This document shows, in pieces, positions 16,430 through 25,025 of a stretch of DNA of 64,000 bases. The stretch is from Acetatifactor aquisgranensis. Its GTDB lineage: Bacteria; Bacillota; Clostridia; Lachnospirales; Lachnospiraceae. Each line of letters starts with the position of its first letter. Positions within the stretch are counted from its first letter, which is position 1. The notes beneath the pieces are model-generated. The model saw only the letters and a list, made by a program, of their open reading frames with translations, did not search any database and had not been told where the DNA came from. The position numbers and the translations under genes were made by a program. The stretch is from positions 103,783 to 167,782 of the forward strand of contig NZ_CALPDH010000009.1 in assembly GCF_943193215.1 (NCBI RefSeq), read 5' to 3'.

Positions 16430-17620
16430 TCACCGGATGGCATTTGAAGAGAGGACGGCGGTTTTCTGGCGGAAGTTTTCCGGCGTTTCTCCGTAGGTGT
16501 CCCTGAATTTCTGGCAGAAATAGGAGACATTCCGAAAGCCCACTGTCTCTGCGACCAGATGGATTTTCATTTGCGTGGTGAGCAAAAACTCGCGGGCGCG
16601 CTTTAAGCGGTAATCGTTGAGATAGCGCATCACATTGCCGCCAGTCTCTTTTTTGAAGAGGGCGCACAGATAATTTGGCGTGATGTAGAAGTGTGCGGCA
16701 ATATCATTAAGGGAAAGCTGCTCATCATAGTGCTGGCGGATGAACTGTTTGATTTTGTCGACCTTGAGACTGTCCGCAGAGACTTCTCCGGAGGCTGTTC
16801 CAGAGGAATCGGCAAGCACGCGGAGAAGTCTCAGAAGATCCGAAAGGCTGGCGGAATGAAAGATTTGATCTGTCAGCGCGTCCGTATCCGTTCCGGCACA
16901 GCCAGCCTCCAGCATAATCTTCGCCAGCTCCAGAAAGCAATATTTCATATAGATTATGGAATGTGTTTTTTTGTTTTTTCGCATGTCGTAGATTTCTTCC
17001 AGATGCGTGGAAAAGGAAATCAGGTCCGGAAGCGGGAGCTTTTCCAGATTTCGCCAGAAAGATGCGCCCGGCCCGCTGAAATACTCATTTTTGTTTTCTA
17101 ACATCAGCATATGATAATAACTTTCAAGAAAGCCCCCATTTTCCTGAGGAAAATTTTGGTCGTGCAGGGCCAGCCACAGCAGATGGCTTTTTACAATGTA
17201 GGACTGCCGTATTCGGAACTGCTCCTGCTGCCGGGTTTCCGTCAAAAAAGAAAGAAGCCGCCGAATCGCGGAAGAGATTTCCCCCAAAGAGGCGGGTTTG
17301 ACAAGATAATCCTGCACCCCGGCAAAAACTGCCTCCCGGACACATTCCGGATTGCGGAAATCGCTGCAGAGGATGATTCTGGTGCGGGGAGACAACTTGC
17401 GCACCTGTCGGGAAAGCACAATCTCTTCCTGGAAAGGCATTCCGATATCCGCAAACAGAATATCGAAAGGAGAGGCTCCGGCCTCATCCAGAATACGGGC
17501 AAGGGCTGTCTCCCCGGTGCGAACCGTGGTCGCAGCAAGGGGAAGAGAGTCTCTTCGGATTAGGGATAATATATTTTCGGTATCGTTAATGGAAGAACAA
17601 GCAATCAAAATCGTATACAT
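16430..17620 (-). CDS. YesN-type response regulator with AraC DNA-binding domain, atypical receiver
   Basis: 396 residues: receiver domain about 1-120, linker about 120-290, AraC-type double HTH about 295-396 (SLNDIAAHFYITPNYLCALF, then AETVGFRNVSYFCQKFRD). The receiver keeps the phospho-accepting Asp58 (FADIGMP) and the lysine in YLVKPAS, but the acidic pair normally after the first strand is missing (LIACSSINDTE), so metal binding and phosphorylation are doubtful. It is divergent from the sugar operon that starts at 17915, which it probably controls. Its usual partner, a YesM-type histidine kinase, is not encoded nearby. Start ATG has GGAG upstream on the minus strand. Confidence 0.85.
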   Translation of the reverse strand: MYTILIACSSINDTENILSLIRRDSLPLAATTVRTGETALARILDEAGASPFDILFADIGMPFQEEIVLSRQVRKLSPRTRIILCSDFRNPECVREAVFAGVQDYLVKPASLGEISSAIRRLLSFLTETRQQEQFRIRQSYIVKSHLLWLALHDQNFPQENGGFLESYYHMLMLENKNEYFSGPGASFWRNLEKLPLPDLISFSTHLEEIYDMRKNKKTHSIIYMKYCFLELAKIMLEAGCAGTDTDALTDQIFHSASLSDLLRLLRVLADSSGTASGEVSADSLKVDKIKQFIRQHYDEQLSLNDIAAHFYITPNYLCALFKKETGGNVMRYLNDYRLKRAREFLLTTQMKIHLVAETVGFRNVSYFCQKFRDTYGETPENFRQKTAVLSSNAIR

Positions 17621-17749
17621 GAATACTCCATTCTCTTTTGCATCTTTACACAGGTAATACCATAAGGGGAATTGGCAAAATGTTGAAAATAGCTTGCTGA
17701 TTTTTTTGTTTCTTAATATATATTAACAATAAAACCCGATTGTTGCAAG

Positions 17750-17767
17750 TTTTTCTTTAAAGAAAAA
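17750..17767. promoter_or_regulatory. 18-base perfect palindrome upstream of the sugar operon
   Basis: TTTTTCTTTAAAGAAAAA lies in the 294-base gap between the divergent regulator and the solute-binding protein, the place expected for an operator. It is A/T-only apart from one C-G pair, so chance occurrence is possible. Confidence 0.4.
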
Positions 17768-17914
17768 CAGAGTAATTTTTTGGCATGCATGATAATATAT
17801 TGATATTTACAAATGGCTATGGAACGTGTTACATTAACGTTAAAGGAAATGGCGATGGTAGAAGCCGGTTTCTTTACATCACTCATTGCTACCAAAAGAA
17901 AAATGGAGGTTATT

Positions 17915-19684
17915 ATGCAGAGAAAACGAGTTATGTCAATTCTTTTGTCGCTGGGACTGTTGGTTGGAGTTTTGGGCGGATGCGGCAACGACAGCACACA
18001 ATCCGTGAACGAGGACGGCTCCGCGGGCGGAGCGGTGGTCGGGAAAGCCCCGATTGCATCGGAGAGCGAACCGGAAGGCACGGTGGAAGAAGCACAGGAA
18101 CAGGCAGTGGATGAGCAAGGGGAGGCAGTAGACCCATATGGACCTGTCAGCGATGAGGTTACAGTGGTGCATGTGGGAAGATCGGAAAGCGCTAACGTAT
18201 CCTACGATGAGGGAGATGATTCTCAAAATAATTATGTGACCAGATATCTGCAGGAAAAACTGAATGTAGAATATGTGTATGATTTTTCCGTGCCGGATGA
18301 AACTTATAATACAAAGGTGGCTATGTCGATTGCTTCCGGGGAGATGCCGGATGTCATGAATGTGAGCTATTCTCAGATGGTCCAGCTTGTGAATGCCGGA
18401 GCGCTGGAGGATATGACAGACGCGTTTCTTACCTATCGCTCCCCTGGTCTGAAACAGTGTTTTGATTCTACCAATGGCATAGCGGAAGGGCTGGTCACTT
18501 TCAACGGTAGGATGATGGCGATTCCGGATATCCAGCCCGGCATGGATACGACATCTCTCGTGTATATACGCGGAGACTGGATGGACGAGCTGGGCCTGGA
18601 AGCGCCCGAAACGCTGGATGACATTATGGATATTGCGAAAGCGTTTATGGAGAAAAATCCAGGCGGCAACGTAACGGACGGCATTGCGGTCTGCAAAGAT
18701 TTCAATCAGGCCAATGGAGGTAATTTCCATCTGAATGGGGTGATCTGGTCCCAGAATGCGTATCCGGCTCTGTGGCTGGATCAGGGGGACGGTACTTATA
18801 TCAGTGGATCTGTTGCCCCGGAAATGAAAGATGCGCTGGGCGTGATCCGCAAGATGGTGGAAGAAGGCATCATCGATCCCGCTTTTGTAGTGCGTGAAAG
18901 CGATCAGGCGCTGGAAATGGTCAGCACCGGTCAGGCGGGCATTTTCTTTGGCTCCTGGTGGTCCAGTCAGTGGCCTGTGGTCTCTTTGCTGGAAAATGCA
19001 GACGATTCCGTTCGCTGGGACTGCTTCCTGGCACCTTTTTCTGAAGAGGGAAAAGTGAACGTACAGAAAAAGAATCCTGCAACCACCTATATTGTTGTGA
19101 AAAAGGGCGTTTCCGAGGAAGTAAAGGAAGCGATTGTGAAGACCATCAACTATCAGTATGATTTGGATCAGGAACAGGCATGGGATATTCGGCCGAATGG
19201 CATGGATTCTCCGTTCTCCTGGCACTATTACCCAATCAACGTGCTACACTGCGATTATGACGCTAAGGAAAAGCAGATTCAGGCAGTCATGGATTGCATC
19301 GATGGCAAAGTGACGTTTGACGAGCTGAGTGGTGATGGCAAGACCTGGTATAACGGATATACTACGGTGGAAGAGGAGGGTTTCCGCAAGGCCGTGGAAA
19401 CCAACATCTCGACTGCAAATGCCTGGGGCTGGGCGCGCGGCGCATGGGCAGTGCAGAGCCAGGCCGACAAGATGAACGACAAGTATTCCATATATTATGG
19501 GCAGACACCTTCCTCTCAGGAACTGAGCGGTCAGATTGGCACAATGCAGAGTGAATTCTTCCTGCAGGTGCTCAGCGGGGAAGTGCCGTTGGATGATTTT
19601 GACGACTATGTGAGCCGCTGGTATGAATTGGGTGGACAGACGATTACGGACGAAGTGAATGAAGCCGTCCGTGCGGCACAATAA
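17915..19684 (+). CDS. Extracellular solute-binding lipoprotein of a sugar ABC importer
   Basis: 589 residues from ATG 17915, preceded by GGAGGT. Signal sequence with lipobox LGGC about 23 residues in, then an acidic and small-residue linker (about 24-75) before the binding domain. Size and sequence fit the LplA/YtcQ-type family 1 solute-binding proteins that deliver oligosaccharides to permeases of the LplB/YtcP kind, which follow directly. It is anchored to the outer face of the membrane by its N-terminal cysteine. The ligand is probably an arabinose-containing oligosaccharide given the downstream GH51 enzyme, which is inference from context. Confidence 0.9.
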   Translation: MQRKRVMSILLSLGLLVGVLGGCGNDSTQSVNEDGSAGGAVVGKAPIASESEPEGTVEEAQEQAVDEQGEAVDPYGPVSDEVTVVHVGRSESANVSYDEGDDSQNNYVTRYLQEKLNVEYVYDFSVPDETYNTKVAMSIASGEMPDVMNVSYSQMVQLVNAGALEDMTDAFLTYRSPGLKQCFDSTNGIAEGLVTFNGRMMAIPDIQPGMDTTSLVYIRGDWMDELGLEAPETLDDIMDIAKAFMEKNPGGNVTDGIAVCKDFNQANGGNFHLNGVIWSQNAYPALWLDQGDGTYISGSVAPEMKDALGVIRKMVEEGIIDPAFVVRESDQALEMVSTGQAGIFFGSWWSSQWPVVSLLENADDSVRWDCFLAPFSEEGKVNVQKKNPATTYIVVKKGVSEEVKEAIVKTINYQYDLDQEQAWDIRPNGMDSPFSWHYYPINVLHCDYDAKEKQIQAVMDCIDGKVTFDELSGDGKTWYNGYTTVEEEGFRKAVETNISTANAWGWARGAWAVQSQADKMNDKYSIYYGQTPSSQELSGQIGTMQSEFFLQVLSGEVPLDDFDDYVSRWYELGGQTITDEVNEAVRAAQ

Positions 19685-19690
19685 GAAAAG

Positions 19691-19725
19691 AACCGGGCGG
19701 TCAGGAAATCGCCGACCGCCCGGTT
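19691..19725 (+). terminator. Intraoperonic hairpin between binding protein and permease genes
   Basis: Perfect 12-pair stem AACCGGGCGGTC / GACCGCCCGGTT with an 11-base loop and only a short T-run (TTTT). Such hairpins after the binding-protein gene usually stabilise the upstream message or stop part of the transcripts, giving more binding protein than permease. Confidence 0.7.
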
Positions 19726-19754
19726 TTCCATTATCAAGCGAATGGGGGAACAAA

Positions 19755-20696
19755 ATGAAGAACTTAAAAAAAGTCAGGAGAAAAAAACCAGGTGGCAGAA
19801 AAGTGACGATCCGACAGACGTGGCAGTACCATCTGTTGATGCTGCCCGGCATTCTGGTGGTGTTTATCTATACGATTATCCCCTTTTTCGGAAATGTGAT
19901 GGCGTTTCAAGACTTCCAGCCGATTCTTGGGTTTTTCAGATCCCGCTGGGTGGGGCTTGCCAATTTCAAAAGAGTCCTGCACATGCCGGATGCGGCGAGA
20001 ATCTTTCGGAACTCACTGCAGATCGCGGTGGGCAAACTGGTGTTTTCCATGCTTTTGTCTATCTTCTTTGCGGTGCTGCTCAATGAGATTCGGCATGGGG
20101 GGTTTAAGAAAATAATTCAGACGATTTGTTTTCTGCCGCATTTCCTTTCCTGGGTCATCCTTGCGACAATATTCCGGAATCTTCTGGATGTCAACGGTAT
20201 CGTGAACCAGTTGCTGACGAGCATCGGGATGATTAAAGAACCGATAATGTTCCTGGGATCCAACGACCTGTTCCAGGGAGTGTTGATTCTGACGGATGTG
20301 TGGAAAGGATTCGGATATGGCGCGATTATCTTTCTGGCTGCTCTAATGGGAATCAGCCCGGAACTGTATGAGGCGGCAGACATAGACGGGGCGGGAAGGT
20401 TTGCCAAAATCTGGCATATTACCTTGCCGGGCATCCGGACTACTGTGGTGTTGGTTGGAACTCTGAATATTGCTAATATACTGAACGCCGGCTTCGACCA
20501 GGTCTATAATCTCTACAGTCCGATTGTCTACAGGAGCGGGGACATCATTGATACCTATGTATACAGGATGAGCTTTTTGAGCGCGCAGTATTCGCTGGCA
20601 ACGGCAATCGGCCTGATGAAATCGGTAATCAGTTTCGTGCTTATCGTAACGGCGCACAGTCTTGCGAAAAAGTTTGCCAATTACCGGATTTTTTAA
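19755..20696 (+). CDS. Sugar ABC transporter permease, LplB type
   Basis: 313 residues from ATG 19755 with GGGGG upstream; an in-frame start further back would lie inside the binding-protein gene and is rejected. Basic N-terminus, then six predicted membrane segments beginning YHLLMLPGILVVFIYTIIPF. The cytoplasmic EAA loop that contacts the ATPase reads ELYEAADIDGAGRFAKIWHI. First of two permeases forming the channel; no ATPase gene is in the operon, so a shared MsmX-type ATPase encoded elsewhere is likely. Confidence 0.9.
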   Translation: MKNLKKVRRKKPGGRKVTIRQTWQYHLLMLPGILVVFIYTIIPFFGNVMAFQDFQPILGFFRSRWVGLANFKRVLHMPDAARIFRNSLQIAVGKLVFSMLLSIFFAVLLNEIRHGGFKKIIQTICFLPHFLSWVILATIFRNLLDVNGIVNQLLTSIGMIKEPIMFLGSNDLFQGVLILTDVWKGFGYGAIIFLAALMGISPELYEAADIDGAGRFAKIWHITLPGIRTTVVLVGTLNIANILNAGFDQVYNLYSPIVYRSGDIIDTYVYRMSFLSAQYSLATAIGLMKSVISFVLIVTAHSLAKKFANYRIF

Positions 20697-20708
20697 GGAG
20701 GTGTACGG

Positions 20709-21596
20709 ATGAAAAAATATAAATCGTGGAAGAGCCGCCTTTTTGATGCCGTTGTCGTGTTGCTTCTGATTATTCTGGGGCTAAGCTGTCTCATCCCGCT
20801 TCTGCATGTGCTGGCGCTGTCTTTGAGCAGCAAAAATGCCGCCATTTCCGGCAAGGTCTATTTGTGGCCGGTGGAGCTGACATTTACGCCATATAAAATG
20901 CTGGTTACAGACAACCGCTATCTGCGGGCGCTGGCGATTTCCTTTAAAAGAGTCTTTCTGGGAGGGGCCATTAATCTGGTCATGACAGTGATTACCGCTT
21001 TCGCCATGTCGCAGGAGGAAAAGGATTTTCCGGCAAGAAAGTATTATATGTGGGTCTTACTGTTTGCCATGCTGTTTGGTGCGAACATGGTTCCCTGGTA
21101 TTTCATGATTAGGGCGACAGGTCTGATGAATACTATCTGGGCGCTGATTATCCCAGGCGCGCTGCCTATCTATAATGCGGTGCTGGTGATGAATTTCTTC
21201 CGGAATCTTCCCAGGGAAATCAAGGAGTCAGCGCTTTTGGACGGCGTGAGCCCGGTGCAGATGCTGGTGAGGATTTATCTGCCGCTGTCGCTGCCTGCGC
21301 TTGCAACAGTCACGGTATTTTCCGTTGTGGGACACTGGAACGATTTCTTTAACGGTATGCTGCTGATTAATTCGCCGCAGAAAGTGCCGCTGCAGACATA
21401 TATACAGAGCCTGACAGTCAATACGATGGAAACCTCCAATACATCCCTGACACCGGAGGAACTGGCTGCGTTAAGTTCGCTGAAAACTTTCAATGCGGCT
21501 AAAATTATCGTGGCTGCGCTGCCGATTGTCGTTTTTTATCCCTTTATGCAAAAGTTTTTTGTATCGGGCTTGACTTTGGGTTCGGTAAAAGAATAA
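20709..21596 (+). CDS. Sugar ABC transporter permease, YtcP type
   Basis: 295 residues, with AAGGAGGTG before the ATG. Six membrane segments; the EAA loop reads EIKESALLDGVSPVQMLVRI. The N-terminal first helix (VVVLLLIILGLSCLIPLLHV) and the C-terminus FVSGLTLGSVKE are typical of the carbohydrate permeases that pair with LplB. Works with the upstream permease and lipoprotein in uptake of an oligosaccharide. Confidence 0.9.
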   Translation: MKKYKSWKSRLFDAVVVLLLIILGLSCLIPLLHVLALSLSSKNAAISGKVYLWPVELTFTPYKMLVTDNRYLRALAISFKRVFLGGAINLVMTVITAFAMSQEEKDFPARKYYMWVLLFAMLFGANMVPWYFMIRATGLMNTIWALIIPGALPIYNAVLVMNFFRNLPREIKESALLDGVSPVQMLVRIYLPLSLPALATVTVFSVVGHWNDFFNGMLLINSPQKVPLQTYIQSLTVNTMETSNTSLTPEELAALSSLKTFNAAKIIVAALPIVVFYPFMQKFFVSGLTLGSVKE

Positions 21597-21623
21597 TATT
21601 ATATCATATTAAGGAGAAAAGCT

Positions 21624-23111
21624 ATGGAAAAATTGTACCTGATGTTCCCGGAAGAGCTGGGAAAAATTGCCCCGGAGGTGTACGGACACTTTTCGGAACA
21701 CATCGGCGGTGTCATATACGACGGCATCTGGGTGGGGAAGGATTCCGCGGTGGAAAACGTGCATGGTTTCCGCAAATTCCTGATTGACAAATTCGCGGCA
21801 ATTCATCCTCCGGTGCTGCGCTGGCCTGGCGGGTGCTTTGCGGAGACATATGACTGGCGCGATGGCATCGGGAAAGAACGCCCTGTCCGTCCGAACTGGT
21901 GGACCAGAAATGACAACCGCTATGAATCCAATGAGGTCGGTACTCATGAATTCATGGATTTCTGTGAGCTGGTGGGGACAAAGCCCTATGTGGCGGCAAA
22001 CCTGACTTCTGTCACGCCGCTGCATGTGCGGGACTGGATTGATTACTGCAATTCTCCGGAAGGTACGACATCTTACGCAAAAGAGCGTGCCGAAAACGGA
22101 CATCCTGCCCCTTTCGATGTGAAATATTGGGGAATCGGAAATGAGAACTGGGGCGGAGGAGGCAATATGACGCCGGAATATTATGCGATGGAATACCGGC
22201 GTTTCTCTGCGCTGGCGGACAATCTGCCGGGAGATAAGGTTCTGATTGCCTGCGGGCCGAATGCCGCGGATTACGGATGGACGAAAGGCTTCATGGAGAG
22301 CATGGCGAATTCCGAGAAACATATGCAGGGTCTCTCTCTTCATTACTATTGTGCGTTCGCCGGAAATCCGGTGGCTTTTTCTCGGGATGAATGGTATCAG
22401 CAGTTGCAGCAGGCGCTGTGGATGGAGGATATCCTGAAACGCCACTGGAGCATTATCGAGGGCTATGGAATGCAGGCATGGTCGAAGCTTGTCATCGATG
22501 AGTGGGGCTGCTGGCATCCGGACGGGTCCGGCCCGAGCAAGGGATATAATCTGTTTGAACAACAGAGCACCATGCGGGATGCCATGGTCACAGCGCTGAC
22601 GCTGAACATTTTCAATAATCACTGCGACAAGATTATGATGGCGAATGTGGCGCAGCTTGTCAACAACCTGCATGCGCTGTTTTTGGCGGGTGGGGAGAAT
22701 TGTATCGTGACCCCCACCTATCATGTCTTCGATATGTATAAGGGCCATCAGGGCGCAACGGCGATTCGTACGGCGGTGAAGCGGCAGAAGGTGGCGTTTA
22801 CCGACAAGCAAGGCCGGGAGGCAGGGATTGACAATCTGTCCGTATCCGCATCCTACAAAGACGGCACCGCGACGATTACCATCGCGAATCTGTCAGCGGA
22901 AGATGACAGCAGCCTTTTGCTCACGCCCATAGGGCAGCAACTTTGCGATGCCGCGAAGATGCAGATTCTTGCGGAAGAGGATTATCACGCGCATAACACC
23001 TTTGAGGAGCCGGAGCGTGTGCTGCTGAAGACGCAGACCGTTGACCTGAGAGAGGAAATCGTGATTCCCAGAGCCGGCATGGTCAGCATCGAGGCGAAAA
23101 TCAGGGAGTGA
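21624..23111 (+). CDS. Alpha-L-arabinofuranosidase, family GH51
   Basis: 495 residues, the common length of intracellular GH51 enzymes, with no signal peptide. Releases terminal alpha-L-arabinofuranosyl units from arabino-oligosaccharides by a retaining mechanism. The acid/base Glu174 lies in WGIGNENWGGGG and the nucleophile Glu293 in VIDEWGCW; the N-terminal EHIGGVIYDGIWVG and RWPGGCFAETYDW are family hallmarks. AAGGAG precedes the ATG. Follows the importer genes, so substrate is probably taken up intact and cut inside the cell. Confidence 0.95.
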   Translation: MEKLYLMFPEELGKIAPEVYGHFSEHIGGVIYDGIWVGKDSAVENVHGFRKFLIDKFAAIHPPVLRWPGGCFAETYDWRDGIGKERPVRPNWWTRNDNRYESNEVGTHEFMDFCELVGTKPYVAANLTSVTPLHVRDWIDYCNSPEGTTSYAKERAENGHPAPFDVKYWGIGNENWGGGGNMTPEYYAMEYRRFSALADNLPGDKVLIACGPNAADYGWTKGFMESMANSEKHMQGLSLHYYCAFAGNPVAFSRDEWYQQLQQALWMEDILKRHWSIIEGYGMQAWSKLVIDEWGCWHPDGSGPSKGYNLFEQQSTMRDAMVTALTLNIFNNHCDKIMMANVAQLVNNLHALFLAGGENCIVTPTYHVFDMYKGHQGATAIRTAVKRQKVAFTDKQGREAGIDNLSVSASYKDGTATITIANLSAEDDSSLLLTPIGQQLCDAAKMQILAEEDYHAHNTFEEPERVLLKTQTVDLREEIVIPRAGMVSIEAKIRE

Positions 23112-23158
23112 GCCCAAAGGGATTCTTACAGTACAGAAGCGAGAGGGAGGATAAGTCT

Positions 23159-24166
23159 GTGGCACAGAAAAAACCGACTGTTACCCTGAAAGACATTGCG
23201 GAGCAGACCGGCTACAGCATCAACACGGTATCCAGAGCCTTGCGGGACAAGGCGGATATTGCGGATGCGACCCGGCAGAAAATCAAAAAAGTGGCTGCTG
23301 AAATGGGGCATGTGAACAATATGCTGGCGGCATCCCTGCGTTTAGGGTATACAAATACGGTGGCGGTGATTCTGGGCGATATCTCCAACCCGCATTTTGC
23401 AATCATGATGAAAGAGATAGAGGTGCATGCCAGAGGGTATGGCTACAACTCTATACTGTATAATACGAACGAGGACGAAGCGCTGGAGCTGGAGGCAATC
23501 CGCTCCGCGCTGAACAAGAATGTGGACGGCATCATTATCTGTCCTGCCCAGAAAACCAGGGAAAATCTGAAGTATCTGGAAAGCACGGGGGTGCCTTTCG
23601 TGCTGATCGGGCGGCGGGACGAGGCATACAGCTATGTGGTCTGCAATGATGAAATGGGAGGATTCCTCGCTACGGCGGCGTTGATTTCCGCCGGGCATAA
23701 GGATATTCTGCTGCTACACGGCGCCATGTACATATCCAGTGCCAGAGAGCGCCTGGCGGGCTATCGGCGGGCATATGCCCAGTCGGGGCTTAAGGTGCCG
23801 GAAAGGCTGATTCGGGAAGTACCGGTCACGGCAAACGGCTGCAGCGCTGTGCTGGAGCAGCTGAAAGAGGAGGAGATAACCTTTACTGCAATATTTGCTT
23901 TCAGCGATATGCTGGCCTGGGAGGCGTGGAGCTGCCTGATGCGCAGGGATGTCCGGGTGCCTCAGGACTGCTCGCTGATTGGCTTTGACCATATTCAATC
24001 CAGACTGAACCTGCCCTTTTCCCTGACATCTGTCAGCAGCTATAAAGGGAGAATGTCCACGGCGGCCGTGGATTTCCTGGTGCGGCAGATGCAGGGGAAC
24101 AGCGCAAAGGAACAGCTTGTGATCGATACCGCGCTGGCAGTGGGGCAGACTGTGATGACGCTATGA
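23159..24166 (+). CDS. LacI family transcriptional regulator
   Basis: 335 residues from GTG 23159, chosen for the GGGAGG at 23145-23150; an earlier in-frame GTG at 23108 overlaps the previous stop but would add 17 residues before the HTH. N-terminal LacI HTH with hinge (TLKDIAEQTGYSINTVSRAL), followed by a periplasmic-binding-protein-like effector domain (TVAVILGDISNPHFA, IGFDHIQSRL). Located inside the operon it most likely regulates, between the arabinofuranosidase and the glycyl-radical genes, and gives a second control besides the divergent YesN protein. Confidence 0.92.
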   Translation: MAQKKPTVTLKDIAEQTGYSINTVSRALRDKADIADATRQKIKKVAAEMGHVNNMLAASLRLGYTNTVAVILGDISNPHFAIMMKEIEVHARGYGYNSILYNTNEDEALELEAIRSALNKNVDGIIICPAQKTRENLKYLESTGVPFVLIGRRDEAYSYVVCNDEMGGFLATAALISAGHKDILLLHGAMYISSARERLAGYRRAYAQSGLKVPERLIREVPVTANGCSAVLEQLKEEEITFTAIFAFSDMLAWEAWSCLMRRDVRVPQDCSLIGFDHIQSRLNLPFSLTSVSSYKGRMSTAAVDFLVRQMQGNSAKEQLVIDTALAVGQTVMTL

Positions 24167-24179
24167 CAGGAGTGGATAA

Positions 24180-25025
24180 ATGCAGACGGGAGTCATTTTT
24201 GACTGTAAGGAGTTTGCCGTTTTTGATGGCCCCGGGATGCGGCAGACTTATTTTTTGAAAGGGTGTCCGTTGCGCTGCAGCTGGTGCCATAATCCGGAGG
24301 GGCTGTGCAGGCAGCCGCAGCTGATGGTGAGCAAGGCCTCCTGCACGGATTGCGGGCGCTGCAGGCGGGTGTGCACTCATGAGACCTGTGTCGCCTGCGG
24401 AGCCTGTGTGCCGGTATGTCCTTTGCATCTGCGCAAAATATCAGGGGAAAACGTGACGGCAGAGGAACTGGCAGAGAGAATCAGAAAGGATGGGGATTAT
24501 TATGCCCGGTATGGGGGCGGAGTCACCTTTTCGGGCGGAGAACCGTTGATGCAGGCGGATTTTCTGCTGGAAGTGCTGCAAAGGGTGCAAGGCATCCATC
24601 GCGCAATCGAAACGTCAGGATACTGTGAGCCTGCGGTCTTCGAGGCCGTATTATCGGAATTGGAATATGTGATGATGGATATCAAGATGTTCGATGGAGA
24701 GCTGCACAGGCGGTATACTGGTGTCGATAATGCGTGGATTCTTCAAAACGCGGAGCAGCTATGTGAGGGAGGCAGACCTTTCGTCATCCGGATTCCGGTG
24801 ATTCCGGGGGTGAACGACACGGAGGACAATTATCGGAGGACAGCGGCATTTCTGACGGGTGCAAAGGCTCTTTTGCGGGTGGAATTTCTGCCCTACCATA
24901 AAACCGCAGGCGCCAAATACAGTATGGCAGGCATGCAGTACAGGCCTGATTTTGATCCAGAGAAAAGTATCTTTATTTCTCAGAAAATATTTGAGGAGTA
25001 TGGGATAAGGAGCGAGGTGTTATGA
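24180..25025 (+). CDS. Glycyl-radical enzyme activating enzyme (radical SAM)
   Basis: 281 residues. Uses S-adenosylmethionine and a 4Fe-4S cluster to abstract hydrogen from the glycine of its partner enzyme. The radical SAM motif is C-x3-C-x2-C in GCPLRCSWCHNPE, and an inserted ferredoxin-like pair of clusters follows at about residues 57-81 (CTDCGRCRRVC, CVACGACVPVC), as in activators of glycerol dehydratase and choline lyase type enzymes rather than of pyruvate formate-lyase. FSGGEPLMQ is the SAM-binding GGE motif. The last four bases overlap the start of the partner gene (ATGA). Confidence 0.94.
   Translation: MQTGVIFDCKEFAVFDGPGMRQTYFLKGCPLRCSWCHNPEGLCRQPQLMVSKASCTDCGRCRRVCTHETCVACGACVPVCPLHLRKISGENVTAEELAERIRKDGDYYARYGGGVTFSGGEPLMQADFLLEVLQRVQGIHRAIETSGYCEPAVFEAVLSELEYVMMDIKMFDGELHRRYTGVDNAWILQNAEQLCEGGRPFVIRIPVIPGVNDTEDNYRRTAAFLTGAKALLRVEFLPYHKTAGAKYSMAGMQYRPDFDPEKSIFISQKIFEEYGIRSEVL

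Noticed and set aside
17936..19225. 429-codon minus-strand open frame opposite the solute-binding protein
   Set aside because: The plus-strand frame has signal peptide, lipobox and operon context; the opposite frame has none.
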